From contig DASVDE010000004.1 of the NCBI GenBank assembly GCA_036381235.1, positions 1 through 64,000 of the forward strand: a stretch of 64,000 nt of DNA, written 5' to 3'. Each line of letters begins with the position of its first letter. The stretch's first letter is position 1. The notes under the pieces were generated by a model, which was given only the letters and a program-made list of their open reading frames with translations, was not told the DNA's origin and ran no database searches. Both the position numbers and the translations under genes were made by a program. This DNA comes from DASVDE01 sp036381235 (GTDB taxonomy: Bacteria; Actinomycetota; Thermoleophilia; Solirubrobacterales; 70-9). Positions 33,651 through 41,633 of the stretch are shown piece by piece.

Positions 33651-33753
33651 TGGTGATTCACCATATCCACTGGCGACGTGCTCACGGGTCGGCGGGCGGT
33701 ATGGGACCGCGACCCCAAGTTAACCGGCTCCACCGGGTCGTCATGCGCGGCTC

Positions 33754-33781
33754 ATGAGATCGACTGCCTGATCGATCTCAT
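33754..33781. repeat. Short perfect inverted repeat at the end of the HEPN-like remnant
   Basis: ATGAGATCGA (33754-33763) and TCGATCTCAT (33772-33781) are separated by 8 bases and overlap the stop codon of the fragment on the minus strand. No T-run follows, so a classical intrinsic terminator is uncertain. The rest of 33651-33777 shows no gene. Confidence 0.4.
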
Positions 33782-33988
33782 CGTGTCTGGGCGTCGACTC
33801 GGCACCCGTGGAGCGCTCTGTTGCGCGCTCCACACAGGCCTCGGATGCGTTGCATGTCCTCGTCCGTAAATAGGACGTCTTCGTCAGCCAGGACGTTCTC
33901 GAGCCGGGCTTGAGGCGAACAGGAATTGAGCCGCTGTCGGAGCACGTTTCCGACGCGCTCCGACTTTGCCGCCGCCTGAGCGCACCAG
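33778..33988 (-). pseudogene. Start-less remnant of a HEPN-like protein abutting tRNA-Met
   Basis: On the minus strand an open frame of about 70 codons begins directly at the base after the tRNA-Met discriminator and ends with TGA at 33778-33780. It reads WCAQAAAKSERVGNVLRQ, then ARLENVLADEDVLFTDEDMQRI and finally RGLCGARNRALHGCRV. The last part matches the RNxxxH signature (RNRALH) of HEPN domains, many of which are RNases in toxin-antitoxin or defence systems. There is no plausible start codon, so this is the 3' end of a lost gene. The family call rests on one motif and helix pattern and is an inference. Confidence 0.55.
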
Positions 33989-34062
33989 TGGGGCGGGAAG
34001 GACTCGAACCTTCGACCGACGGATTATGAGTCCGCTGCTCTGACCAACTGAGCTACCGCCCC
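33989..34062 (-). tRNA. tRNA-Met (anticodon CAT)
   Basis: Read on the minus strand, the gene folds into a full cloverleaf: acceptor GGGGCGG/CCGCCCC, D-arm GCTC...GAGC, anticodon loop CTCATAA, T-arm GAAGG-TTCGAGT-CCTTC and discriminator A; CCA is not encoded. The CAT anticodon means elongator Met or Ile2 (lysidine-modified); the stem context (GGACTCATAATCC) is closer to actinobacterial elongator Met. It is followed without a gap by a gene remnant, as at an integration site. Confidence 0.93.
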
Positions 34063-34098
34063 AGGAAGCCGAGATTAACGAGGTGGCGAGGGGCTAGG

Positions 34099-35202
34099 GT
34101 GCCCGTCGTGGAGAGCGGTAGCGCGAATGGCGGGGAGGATTCGGCGCCTTCGCTGCGGCGCAGGCTGGCGCGGATCGTGGCGTGGGTCGGCGGGGTCGCT
34201 CTGCTCATCGGGGTGCTGGATCTGCTTGGGGTGCCGGCGTCGGAATGGATCAGGGACCTGTTCGAGCGGGTCGGCGAGGTCCCGGCCTGGGCGGTCGTCG
34301 CCGGGGTGGCGCTGGAGAGCGCGCAGACGAGCCTGGCGGCGCTGGCCTGGTTCGGGATCCTGCGGGCCGCGCTGCCCCGCTCGGGCGTGACGTTCCGGCT
34401 GGTGCTCGCCTCCTATGCCGTAGCGGTGGCGCTCAACAGCTTCTTGCCGGCCAACCTGGGCACCTTCGTGATGCTGGTGATGTTCTCGACCCTGATCGCG
34501 GGGGCGACGTTCGCGATGGTCTTCTCCGGGCTGCTGGTCGAGAAGATCCCCTTCACGGTCCTGAACGTCGCGCTCTACCTCTACCTCTTCCTCACGGTGG
34601 GCGGGTCGTTCTCGGTCAAGCTCGGTTTCCTCGCCGACCACACAGCGCTGGTTGTCTTCATCGCGATCGGGGCCGTGGTGCTATTGGTCATGCTGGCGCG
34701 GATCTTCTGGGAGCGACTGGAGGGGCTGCGAGCACAGCTGCTCGCCGGCGGCGCGATCCTGCGCTCGGCGCGCGGTTCCCTGACCCAGCTCGGCCTGCCC
34801 GTGCTGGGCAGCTACATCGCCCGGCTGGCGATCGTCGCCGTCTTCCTCGGCGCCTACAACATCCCCGTCAGCTTCCACAACGTGGCCACGGTCACCGCGT
34901 CGAACTCGATCTCCAACAGCGTCTCGGCGACGCCGGGCGGGGTCGGCGTAACGCAGGCGCTGAACGCGACCGCGCTCTCCGGCGAGGCGACGGCGAAGGA
35001 CGCGACCGCCTACTCGATCGGCCAGCAGCTGGTGATCTCCGCCTGGGACGTCATCTTCGCCGTCATCCTCGTCTCCTGGGTCTTCGGCTGGAGCGGCGGC
35101 AAGGCGCTGGTCGAGTCCTCCTACGTCGAGGCGAAAGAGCGCAGTCGCGAGCTGAAAGCGAAACGCGGCGGGAAGGGCTCAGACGCTGAACAGCTGAGCT
35201 AG
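34099..35202 (+). CDS. YbhN/LPG-synthase-TM-type flippase-like membrane protein
   Basis: A 367-residue polytopic protein of the UPF0104/lysylphosphatidylglycerol-synthase transmembrane family, whose members are thought to move lipid-linked molecules. About eight spans are visible (near 25-42, 65-90, 105-140, 145-165, 175-200, 230-250, 290-340). The family-typical segments are LNSFLPANLGTFVM near residue 113 and NSISNSVSATPGGVGVTQAL near 272, where the PGGVGV turn is diagnostic. A charged tail (EAKERSRELKAKRGGKG) ends it. The start is GTG. Its 3' end overlaps the convergent Hpt gene by 24 bp. Confidence 0.88.
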   Translation: MPVVESGSANGGEDSAPSLRRRLARIVAWVGGVALLIGVLDLLGVPASEWIRDLFERVGEVPAWAVVAGVALESAQTSLAALAWFGILRAALPRSGVTFRLVLASYAVAVALNSFLPANLGTFVMLVMFSTLIAGATFAMVFSGLLVEKIPFTVLNVALYLYLFLTVGGSFSVKLGFLADHTALVVFIAIGAVVLLVMLARIFWERLEGLRAQLLAGGAILRSARGSLTQLGLPVLGSYIARLAIVAVFLGAYNIPVSFHNVATVTASNSISNSVSATPGGVGVTQALNATALSGEATAKDATAYSIGQQLVISAWDVIFAVILVSWVFGWSGGKALVESSYVEAKERSRELKAKRGGKGSDAEQLS

Positions 35203-35544
35203 GGAGCGACCCACGTCGGGTGGCTCCTCCTCACCTTTGGCCGCCGCGGCCGCCCCCTCGGCGAGGGCCTTGGCGGCGTCGGCGACCTGGTGGGCGCGGC
35301 CGCCGCGGATGACGCCGGTCTTCTTCGCCTCGGCCAGGTCGGACTCCATCAGGCCGGCCAGCTCGGCGAGCCGGCGCAGGCCGACGACGGAGGCCGTTCC
35401 CTTCAGGGCGTGAGCCTCGGAACGCAGGGTCTCGAAGTCCTTGCTCTCGGTCGCCAGGCCGGCGGAGATCACGTCGCAGCGCCGCCGGGCCTCCTGGGCG
35501 AAGGACTCCAGCAGCTCGGGGTCCGGCGTCGTCTTCTCGCTCAT
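35179..35544 (-). CDS. Stand-alone Hpt-domain protein
   Basis: A 121-residue histidine phosphotransfer protein from ATG 35544 (MSEKTTPDPELLESFAQEA). The phosphorylatable His lies in SEAHALKGTASVVGL near residue 44, the standard Hpt AHxLKGxA pattern, inside a helical bundle; the tail is Ala/Glu-rich. No sensor kinase or response regulator is nearby, so its partners must be encoded elsewhere. The ATG overlaps the stop of the upstream thioredoxin-like lipoprotein gene (ATGA), so the two are co-translated. Confidence 0.87.
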   Translation of the reverse strand: MSEKTTPDPELLESFAQEARRRCDVISAGLATESKDFETLRSEAHALKGTASVVGLRRLAELAGLMESDLAEAKKTGVIRGGRAHQVADAAKALAEGAAAAAKGEEEPPDVGRSLAQLFSV

Positions 35545-36608
35545 CCCCCCGTCACCCCTTTCACCGCCTGGGTCAGCTCGTCGACGCCGAAAGCACCCTC
35601 CAGCGCCGTGCGGACCGTCCCCTGACGGTCGATCGCGAACAGCCACGGCTCAGTCGGCAGGTGGAAAGCGCGCACCTGTGGGCGAGTGCGCTTGCCGGGA
35701 TCGTTGTCGTTGTAGATCTCCATGTGGATGAATTCCGCCTTGTCCCCGTAGAGCTGTTTCACCTGCTCAGCCTCGTCGACGACGGGGCCGCAGACCCGAC
35801 TCTGGCAGAACTGGGGGGTCGCAAACAAGAGGATGATCGGTTCCTTGCCGAGCGCATCGGCGTAGTCGACCCGGTTCTGGGTGTCGGGCGGGATGCGCGT
35901 GGTGATCTTCGAGAGGTCGCCGCCGACGTCCGCGGGAGTGGGTGTGTGGATCTTCGGCGCCTTCTGACCGACCCGCGGGATGCTGCTGTACTCGCCCACC
36001 ACGGCGCTGGGCAGCAGCGTCGCCGTCGTCTCATCGCCCTGCTTGACGATCGCCGCGATTCGCCACTCGCCGTCGCTGGGGAAATCGACATTCGTCACGT
36101 AGACGACCGAGGCGGCGTCGGGGTCGTTGGTGGTCGTCTGGGCGCGGAACGCGGGCTGTGTCTGGAGGCTCTCGATCGACGCCGGGAAGGGACCGACGGC
36201 GGGCTTGTCGCGGGCCGCCACGGCGGCCTCACGCTGCGTGGTGGCGTTTCCCTTTCCCTTGCCCTTCTTCGGCGGTGGCACTCGCGCGAAGTAGAGGGCG
36301 ACCTCAGCGTCGGAGATCTGGGTGTGGTCGCGTGTGAAGACCCCGAACGAGTAGCGGTTCTCCCCTTTGTAGAAGACCATCGCCGCTGGAGAGACGACCA
36401 CCTCCGCCGGGCCGTCGGCGGATTTCAAAACCTCGGAAAGGGTTTTGCCCTTGGCGCTGGGGAAGTCGCTCTTCGGCGGCGCCGGCCGGCTCTCCACGCC
36501 GGCCGAGCCGGTCGAAGTCGAGGAATCAGAGCCGCTGCCACAGCCGACCGCGAAAGTTGCGGCGGCCAGTAGGCCCACCAGGGCCAGAGGAAGGCGAAAT
36601 AGGCGCAT
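35541..36608 (-). CDS. Lipoprotein with C-terminal thioredoxin-like domain
   Basis: A 355-residue exported lipoprotein: signal RLFRLPLALVGLLAAATFAVGC with the lipidated Cys near residue 23, a Ser/Thr/Gly-rich linker, a beta-rich middle (residues 65-200, including a Lys/Gly-rich PPPKKGKGKGN insertion), and a thioredoxin-like fold from about 245 (EPIILLFATPQFCQSRVCGPVVDEAEQV). The two cysteines are spaced CQSRVC (CX4C), not the classical CXXC, as in some SCO- and peroxiredoxin-like proteins. A role in cell-envelope redox or copper handling is possible. It is co-translated with the Hpt protein. Confidence 0.85.
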   Translation of the reverse strand: MRLFRLPLALVGLLAAATFAVGCGSGSDSSTSTGSAGVESRPAPPKSDFPSAKGKTLSEVLKSADGPAEVVVSPAAMVFYKGENRYSFGVFTRDHTQISDAEVALYFARVPPPKKGKGKGNATTQREAAVAARDKPAVGPFPASIESLQTQPAFRAQTTTNDPDAASVVYVTNVDFPSDGEWRIAAIVKQGDETTATLLPSAVVGEYSSIPRVGQKAPKIHTPTPADVGGDLSKITTRIPPDTQNRVDYADALGKEPIILLFATPQFCQSRVCGPVVDEAEQVKQLYGDKAEFIHMEIYNDNDPGKRTRPQVRAFHLPTEPWLFAIDRQGTVRTALEGAFGVDELTQAVKGVTGG

Positions 36609-36706
36609 CCGGCCATGTTATTGACGGGCAGGGTTGCGACATCCCCACCCCACGACGCGCGGTATAGGGTCCCGCCCGACCTGCGTAAGAGCGAAGGGAG
36701 AGAGAG

Positions 36707-37438
36707 TTGGCGGAGAGAGCTGCGCTGATAACGGGGGCCTCGAGCGGCATTGGGCTGGCGATCGCCCGCGTCCTCGGCGGAGAGGGCTATGCGCTCACCG
36801 TCGCCGCCCGCCGTCCGGAAAAGCTCGAGGAGGCAGCCGAGGGCCTTCGGGCTGACGGGATCGAGGTGCAGAGCGTCGCCGCCAACATGACCGAGGAGAG
36901 CGAGCTGGTCGGCGTCTTCGCCAAGCACCGCGAGGCATATGGCCGGCTCGATGTCCTGGTCAACAACGCGGGGGTCGGAATCGGTGCGCCGATGGAGGAG
37001 ATCCAGACAAAGCACCTCGACATGCAGCTGGCGGTCAACCTGCGGGCGTTGATCGTCGGCACTCGCGAGGGGCTGCCCATGCTCCGTGAGGCGGGCGCCG
37101 AGCACGGCAAGGCATTGATCGTGAACATGGCCTCGATCGCCGGCAAAGGCGGACAGGCATGGCTCTCGATCTACGCCGCGACCAAGGCCGCGGTGATCAA
37201 CTTCACCCAGTCGACCCATCGCGAGGTTGGCGGCGGCGGGATCCAGTGCACCGCTTTCGCGCCCGGCTTCGTCGACACGCCGATGACCGAGTTCGCCAAG
37301 GAGCAGGTCCCCGGCGAGCAGATGATCCGCCCCGAGGACATCGGCGAGGCGGTGCGCTTCCTGCTCAGCACCTCGCCCAACTGCCACGTGCCCGAGATCG
37401 TCTTCACGAGGCCAAGTGAAGGGCACGACACTCCCTGA
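36707..37438 (+). CDS. Short-chain dehydrogenase/reductase
   Basis: A classical SDR of 243 residues with an NAD(P) Rossmann fold: AALITGASSGIGLAIARVL (TGxxxGIG) at the start, a basic pair in VAARRPEKLEE near residue 35 favouring NADPH, NNAGVGIG near 86 and the catalytic Ser-Tyr-Lys (MASIAGKGG near 143; IYAATKAAV near 156-162). The start is TTG at 36707, 6 bases after AAGGGAG; there is no better in-frame codon. It overlaps the following glycosyltransferase by 23 bp, so the two form an operon. Confidence 0.92.
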   Translation: MAERAALITGASSGIGLAIARVLGGEGYALTVAARRPEKLEEAAEGLRADGIEVQSVAANMTEESELVGVFAKHREAYGRLDVLVNNAGVGIGAPMEEIQTKHLDMQLAVNLRALIVGTREGLPMLREAGAEHGKALIVNMASIAGKGGQAWLSIYAATKAAVINFTQSTHREVGGGGIQCTAFAPGFVDTPMTEFAKEQVPGEQMIRPEDIGEAVRFLLSTSPNCHVPEIVFTRPSEGHDTP

Positions 37439-38678
37439 TACCCCCGAGGACGCGCCGGCCGCAGCCGCCGGCGCGCGCCTGCGAGTGCTGGTTGCCGCCT
37501 TTGGCGATCCCGGACACGTCTTCCCCGCGATCTCGCTGGGGCGGGCGCTGGCAGGGCGCGGCCATGAGGTCGTGGTCGAAACGTGGGAGGAGCGGCGCGA
37601 GGCCGTCGAGGGAGCCGGCCTCGGCTTCACCGCGGCTGAGGAATACCGGATGTTCCCGCCGCCCGAGCCCGACTCGGCCGACGGGCGCCATGCGGCGGAG
37701 GCCGCGCGAGCGCTGCTGCCGCTGCTGGAGGAGATGCGGCCCCATGTCGCGATCAGCGACATCCTCACCTTGGCGCCGGCACTGGCAGCCGAGAAGGCGG
37801 GGGTGCCGCTGGCGACGCTCATCCCCCATCTCTACCCATCGATCGAGCCAGGGCTTCCCTTCTTCTCGATGGGACTGCAACCGCCGCGCACCCCTCTGGG
37901 GCGCGGTATCTGGCGCCTCGGACAGCACGGGCTGAACATCGGCCTCGAGCACGGGCGGCGCGACCTGAACAAGCAGCGCGCGCGCCTCGGCCTTGCCCCG
38001 GTGCAGCGTTTCCACGGCGGGATCAGCCCCGCCCTGGCGCTGGTGGCGACGTTCCCGCAGCTGGAGTACCCGCGGCGCTGGCCGGCGGGGGTGGAGATCA
38101 CCGGGCCGATGACCTTTGAGGTCCCCCACCCGGAGATCGACCTGCCGCCCGGAGAGGAGCCGTTGGTCCTGGTCGCACCCAGCACCGCCCACGACTCCGA
38201 CAACCGCCTGGTGCGCACCGCGCTGAAGGCGTTGGCCGAGGAGCCGGTGCGGGTGGTGGCGACCACCAACCGGGTGAAACCCCAGTGGCCAATCGAGGTT
38301 CCCCCCAATGCGGTCCTGGTCGACTGGCTCAGCTACAGCCAGCTGATGCCTGCCGCCTCGCTGGTCATCTCCCACGGCGGGCATGGGACCGTGGCGCGGG
38401 CGCTGGGTGCTGGCACGCCGGTCCTGGTCTGCCCGTTCACGGGCGACATGAGTGAGACGGCGATGCGCGTCTCCTGGGCGAAGGTCGGCCTCTCGGTCCC
38501 CTGGCGCCTCTGCGAGCCGCGCCCCCTGCGCTGGGCGGCGCGGCGCCTGCTCGCTGACCCGTCCTTCGCCGAGTGCGCGGGACGCCTCGCCACCTGGAGC
38601 CGCAACAACAACGGCGCCGAGCGCGGCGCCGAGCTGGTCGAGCAGCTGGCAGCGAAAGCCGAAACGGTCGCGAGTTAA
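37416..38678 (+). CDS. UDP-glycosyltransferase-type (GT1/MGT) glycosyltransferase
   Basis: A 420-residue GT-B glycosyltransferase that moves a sugar from a nucleotide donor to a small lipophilic acceptor. N-terminal half: VLVAAFGDPGHVFPAISLGRALAGRGHEV near residues 24-52, with His in GHVFP being the usual catalytic residue. C-terminal donor half: VDWLSYSQLMPAASLVISHGGHGTVARALGAGTPVLVCP near 308-346, the PSPG-like HGGxGT signature. It lies downstream of, and overlaps, the dehydrogenase gene, so the pair may modify one natural product. The stop is only 2 bp from the 3' end of the tRNA-Asn gene on the opposite strand. Confidence 0.93.
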   Translation: MKGTTLPDTPEDAPAAAAGARLRVLVAAFGDPGHVFPAISLGRALAGRGHEVVVETWEERREAVEGAGLGFTAAEEYRMFPPPEPDSADGRHAAEAARALLPLLEEMRPHVAISDILTLAPALAAEKAGVPLATLIPHLYPSIEPGLPFFSMGLQPPRTPLGRGIWRLGQHGLNIGLEHGRRDLNKQRARLGLAPVQRFHGGISPALALVATFPQLEYPRRWPAGVEITGPMTFEVPHPEIDLPPGEEPLVLVAPSTAHDSDNRLVRTALKALAEEPVRVVATTNRVKPQWPIEVPPNAVLVDWLSYSQLMPAASLVISHGGHGTVARALGAGTPVLVCPFTGDMSETAMRVSWAKVGLSVPWRLCEPRPLRWAARRLLADPSFAECAGRLATWSRNNNGAERGAELVEQLAAKAETVAS

Positions 38679-38680
38679 AG

Positions 38681-38753
38681 CTCCGGGGGTGGGACTCGAA
38701 CCCACAACAACTCGGTTAACAGCCGAGTGCTCTACCGATTGAGCTACCCCGGA
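38681..38753 (-). tRNA. tRNA-Asn (anticodon GTT)
   Basis: On the minus strand a 73-base cloverleaf: acceptor TCCGGGG/CCCCGGA, D-arm GCTC...GAGC with AATCGGTA loop, anticodon stem CTCGG/CCGAG with loop CTGTTAA, T-arm GTGGG-TTCGAGT-CCCAC and discriminator G. The anticodon GTT specifies Asn. CCA is not encoded. It lies 24 bp downstream of dnaG. Confidence 0.96.
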
Positions 38754-38777
38754 AAGGGCGGGAACGGAATTTACCGA

Positions 38778-40562
38778 TCAGCCGACGACGCGCTCGGTGC
38801 GGGCTATGCGCTCTACGAGGGCGGCGCGTTCTCGGCTTAGGGCGGCGCGGCGTTCGTAGTCGTCCCTTTCGCCCGCCGCGGCGATCTCGGCTTCCAGGCG
38901 GCGCTGCTCGAGAAGGAGGAAGTTGAGCTCCATCGCCTCGGCGGAGGCGGGCTCGTCGTGGGCGAGGATGACCAGCTCGGCGATCAGGCCGGCCAGCTCG
39001 TCGTCGTCGTGGGGAAGGTTGGAGGCCGGGTCCTCGGGGTGCTTGCGCAGCCAGTCAGCGGCGCGGGCCCCGGTCGGCGAGAGGTGCTCGTCGGTGAGGC
39101 GGGTGAGGTAGTCCGCGCCCTCCTTGGGCAGGGCGATGCACATCGCCAGCAGGGCGCGCTCGCGGCGCTCGCGGGAGGTCAGCTCGGCCGTCCTGCGGAC
39201 CGCAGGCGCGGACGGCGCGCCGTTGCCGCGCCCCGCCGGCTCCGCCGCTCCGCCGCTCGGCGCCCGCGCGGCCACCAGCCGGCCCATCACCATCGCCGGC
39301 TCAAGGTCCAGGCGCTCGGCCACCTGCCGCACGAGGTCGTCGCGGCTCGCCGTCTCCCCCATTCCCGCCAGGATCGGCGCCACCTCGCCCAGCGCCCGGT
39401 CGCGCTCGGCGGGGGAGCCGACATCGGTGCGATCCAGCACCAACCCAACCTGGAAGGCGGCCAGCTCGACCGCGTCGTCAACCAGGGCGCGGAAGCGCTC
39501 GGCGCCGCCCTCGGCGGCCATCATCTCCGCCGGGTCCTCGCCGGCCGGCATCGCCGCCACCCGAATCCGCATCTTGCGCCCCGCCGCGACCCGCTGCGCT
39601 CGAAGCATCGCCTCCTGTCCAGCCGAGTCGGCGTCGAGCGCCAGCACCACCTCCTCGACCATCCCCGAGAGCGCCGCCACCTGGTCCTCAGTGATCGCCG
39701 TCCCCATCACCCCAACCGCCTCCTCGATCCCGGCCTGGTGCAGGGCCAGGACGTCGGTGTAGCCCTCGACGACCACCACCCGCCCCGCCTTGGCGATCGC
39801 CGCTTTGGCGCGGTCGATCCCGTAGAGCATCTTGCTCTTGTGGAAGAAATCGGTCTCGGCGGTGTTGACGTACTTGGCGCCCTGGTCGGAGCGCATCGCC
39901 CGCCCGCCGAAGCCCAGCGTCCGCCCGCGCCGGTCGCGGATCGGAAACATGATGCGGGAGCGGAAGCGGTCGTACTCCCCTCCCCCACGCCCCCGCTGCA
40001 CGAGGCCGACACCGCGCAGCTCATCGACGCCGAACCCGGCGCGCTGGCCGCGGACCAGCACCTTGTCCCAGGCGCTTGGCGCGTAGCCGACGCCGAAGGC
40101 GCGCAGCACCTCCTCCCCCAGCCCCCGCTCGGCCAGGTACTCACGCGCCTTGCCCGCCTCCTGCGATTCCCAGAGATAGCCGGCGTAGAAGGCGGCGGTG
40201 CGGTCGAGCAGCTCCTCCAGGCGGCGGCGCTGCTGCCGGCGCGCCTCGGCCCGCGGGTCCTCCTTCTCACGCTCCAGCTCGACCCCGTAGCGGTCGGCGA
40301 GCAGCTCCACGGCGTCGGCGAAGCCCAGTCCCTCCTTCTCCTCGATGAACTTGATCGCGTCGCCGCCCACCCCACAGCCGAAGCAGTGGTAGAGCTTCTC
40401 CCCCGCGTCGACCGAGAACGACGGCGTGCGCTCCTCGTGGAAGGGACAGAGCCCGACCCAGCGTGCGCCCTGGCGGCGCAGGTCCGTATGGGCCGAGATG
40501 ACCTCGACGATGTCAACCGTCTGCTTGACCCGCTCCAGACTCTCTGTGGAGATCAGCGCCAT
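38778..40562 (-). CDS. dnaG: DNA primase DnaG
   Basis: Synthesises RNA primers at replication forks. The 594-residue protein has the CHC2 zinc-binding N-terminus (GLCPFHEERTPSFSV, YHCFGCGVGGD; residues 37-68), the RNA polymerase core with RIMFPIRDRRGRTLGFGGR near 205, the TOPRIM motifs VVVEGYTDVLALHQAG near 262 and LALDADSAGQEA near 310, and a helicase-interacting C-terminal domain. It is in a mutM-recO-dgt-dnaG series; rpoD, a frequent neighbour downstream, is absent and a tRNA-Asn is there instead. Confidence 0.97.
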   Translation of the reverse strand: MALISTESLERVKQTVDIVEVISAHTDLRRQGARWVGLCPFHEERTPSFSVDAGEKLYHCFGCGVGGDAIKFIEEKEGLGFADAVELLADRYGVELEREKEDPRAEARRQQRRRLEELLDRTAAFYAGYLWESQEAGKAREYLAERGLGEEVLRAFGVGYAPSAWDKVLVRGQRAGFGVDELRGVGLVQRGRGGGEYDRFRSRIMFPIRDRRGRTLGFGGRAMRSDQGAKYVNTAETDFFHKSKMLYGIDRAKAAIAKAGRVVVVEGYTDVLALHQAGIEEAVGVMGTAITEDQVAALSGMVEEVVLALDADSAGQEAMLRAQRVAAGRKMRIRVAAMPAGEDPAEMMAAEGGAERFRALVDDAVELAAFQVGLVLDRTDVGSPAERDRALGEVAPILAGMGETASRDDLVRQVAERLDLEPAMVMGRLVAARAPSGGAAEPAGRGNGAPSAPAVRRTAELTSRERRERALLAMCIALPKEGADYLTRLTDEHLSPTGARAADWLRKHPEDPASNLPHDDDELAGLIAELVILAHDEPASAEAMELNFLLLEQRRLEAEIAAAGERDDYERRAALSRERAALVERIARTERVVG

Positions 40563-40589
40563 CGGTTCACCGTAGCGCCGCGCGCCGGC

Positions 40590-41600
40590 TCAAAATCGAG
40601 CCGTCTCCGGAATTGACAGTTCCGTGAACTTCGCTATGCAGTAGCGATCGGTCATTCCGGCGACGTAGTCGGCAACCCGCTGACAGTCGCTCGCCCCCGG
40701 CTCGGACTGCGGCGTCTCCTCCGGGTGCTCCATGTAGTGGTCGAAGAGGCCGCGTACCGTGCGCCGCACCCGCTCGTGCTCGTGGCGGGCGGTTGGCCCC
40801 AGGTAGACGCGGTCGAACATGAACTTGCGCAGCCGCAGCATCGCGCCACCGATCTCCTCGCTCTGGGCGATGTCGCCCTCGGCAGTGGAGCGCTCGACGA
40901 TGTCGCGGACCAGGGTGTCGATCCGCACCGAGCCGGTAGTCCCGAGCAGCTCGATCTCCGCCACCGGCAGGTCGGAAGGGTCGAGAATCCCCGCCCGCAG
41001 CGCGTCGTCGATGTCGTGGTTGATGTAGGCGACGCGATCGACCAGCTTCACTATCCGCCCCTCCAGCGTCGCCGGCTTCTGCGAGCCGGTGTGGTTGAGG
41101 ATCCCGTCGCGCACCTGCTCGGTCAGGTTCAGTCCCTCGCCGTCGCGCTCCAGCGCGTCGACGACCCGCAGCGAATGCTCGTTGTGCTTGAAGCCGGCGC
41201 CGCAGCGCTCGCGCAGCGCCTCGTCGAGCACCTCCTCGCCGATGTGGCCGAAGGGCGGGTGGCCGAGGTCGTGGCCGAGCCCGATCGCCTCGGTCAGGTC
41301 CTCGTTCAGCGCGAGCGCGCGAGCGACGGTGCGAGCGATCCCACAGGCCTCCAGCGTGTGGGTGAGGCGGGTGCGGTAATGATCGCCCTCCGGCGCGACG
41401 AAAACCTGCGTCTTGTGCTTGAGGCGGCGGAAGGCCTTCGAGTGCACGATCCGATCGCGGTCGCGCTGGAATGGCGTGCGCAGCAGGCTGTCGGGCTCCT
41501 CGCGCCGCCGCCGCGCCGGGTAGGACGGCGTCCCGAGATCGGAGAGGAACTCGGCCTCCCAAGCGCGGACCCTGTCCTCGAAGGTGGCGATGGCCTCCAT
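40590..41600 (-). CDS. dgt: Deoxyguanosinetriphosphate triphosphohydrolase-like protein
   Basis: An HD-domain dNTP triphosphohydrolase that releases tripolyphosphate from dNTPs. From ATG 41600 (MEAIATFEDRVRAWEAEFL) the 336-residue protein has DRIVHSKAFRRLKHKTQVF near residue 50, TRLTHTLEACGIARTVARAL near 80 and the HD pair GLGHDLGHPPFGHIGEEVL near 107, with the last Asp in VDRVAYINHDIDDAL near 190. A GTG at 41633, right after the recO stop, would add 11 residues; the ATG is preferred because family members begin there. It lies between recO and dnaG. Confidence 0.95.
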   Translation of the reverse strand: MEAIATFEDRVRAWEAEFLSDLGTPSYPARRRREEPDSLLRTPFQRDRDRIVHSKAFRRLKHKTQVFVAPEGDHYRTRLTHTLEACGIARTVARALALNEDLTEAIGLGHDLGHPPFGHIGEEVLDEALRERCGAGFKHNEHSLRVVDALERDGEGLNLTEQVRDGILNHTGSQKPATLEGRIVKLVDRVAYINHDIDDALRAGILDPSDLPVAEIELLGTTGSVRIDTLVRDIVERSTAEGDIAQSEEIGGAMLRLRKFMFDRVYLGPTARHEHERVRRTVRGLFDHYMEHPEETPQSEPGASDCQRVADYVAGMTDRYCIAKFTELSIPETARF

Positions 41601-41633
41601 GCGCTCGATCCTAGGGCCTGCCGCGAGGCGCAC

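Noticed and set aside
37404..38705. Long open frame antisense to the glycosyltransferase
   Set aside because: It mirrors the GC-rich codon pattern of the real gene and shows no protein-family motif; the sense frame has a full GT1 signature.
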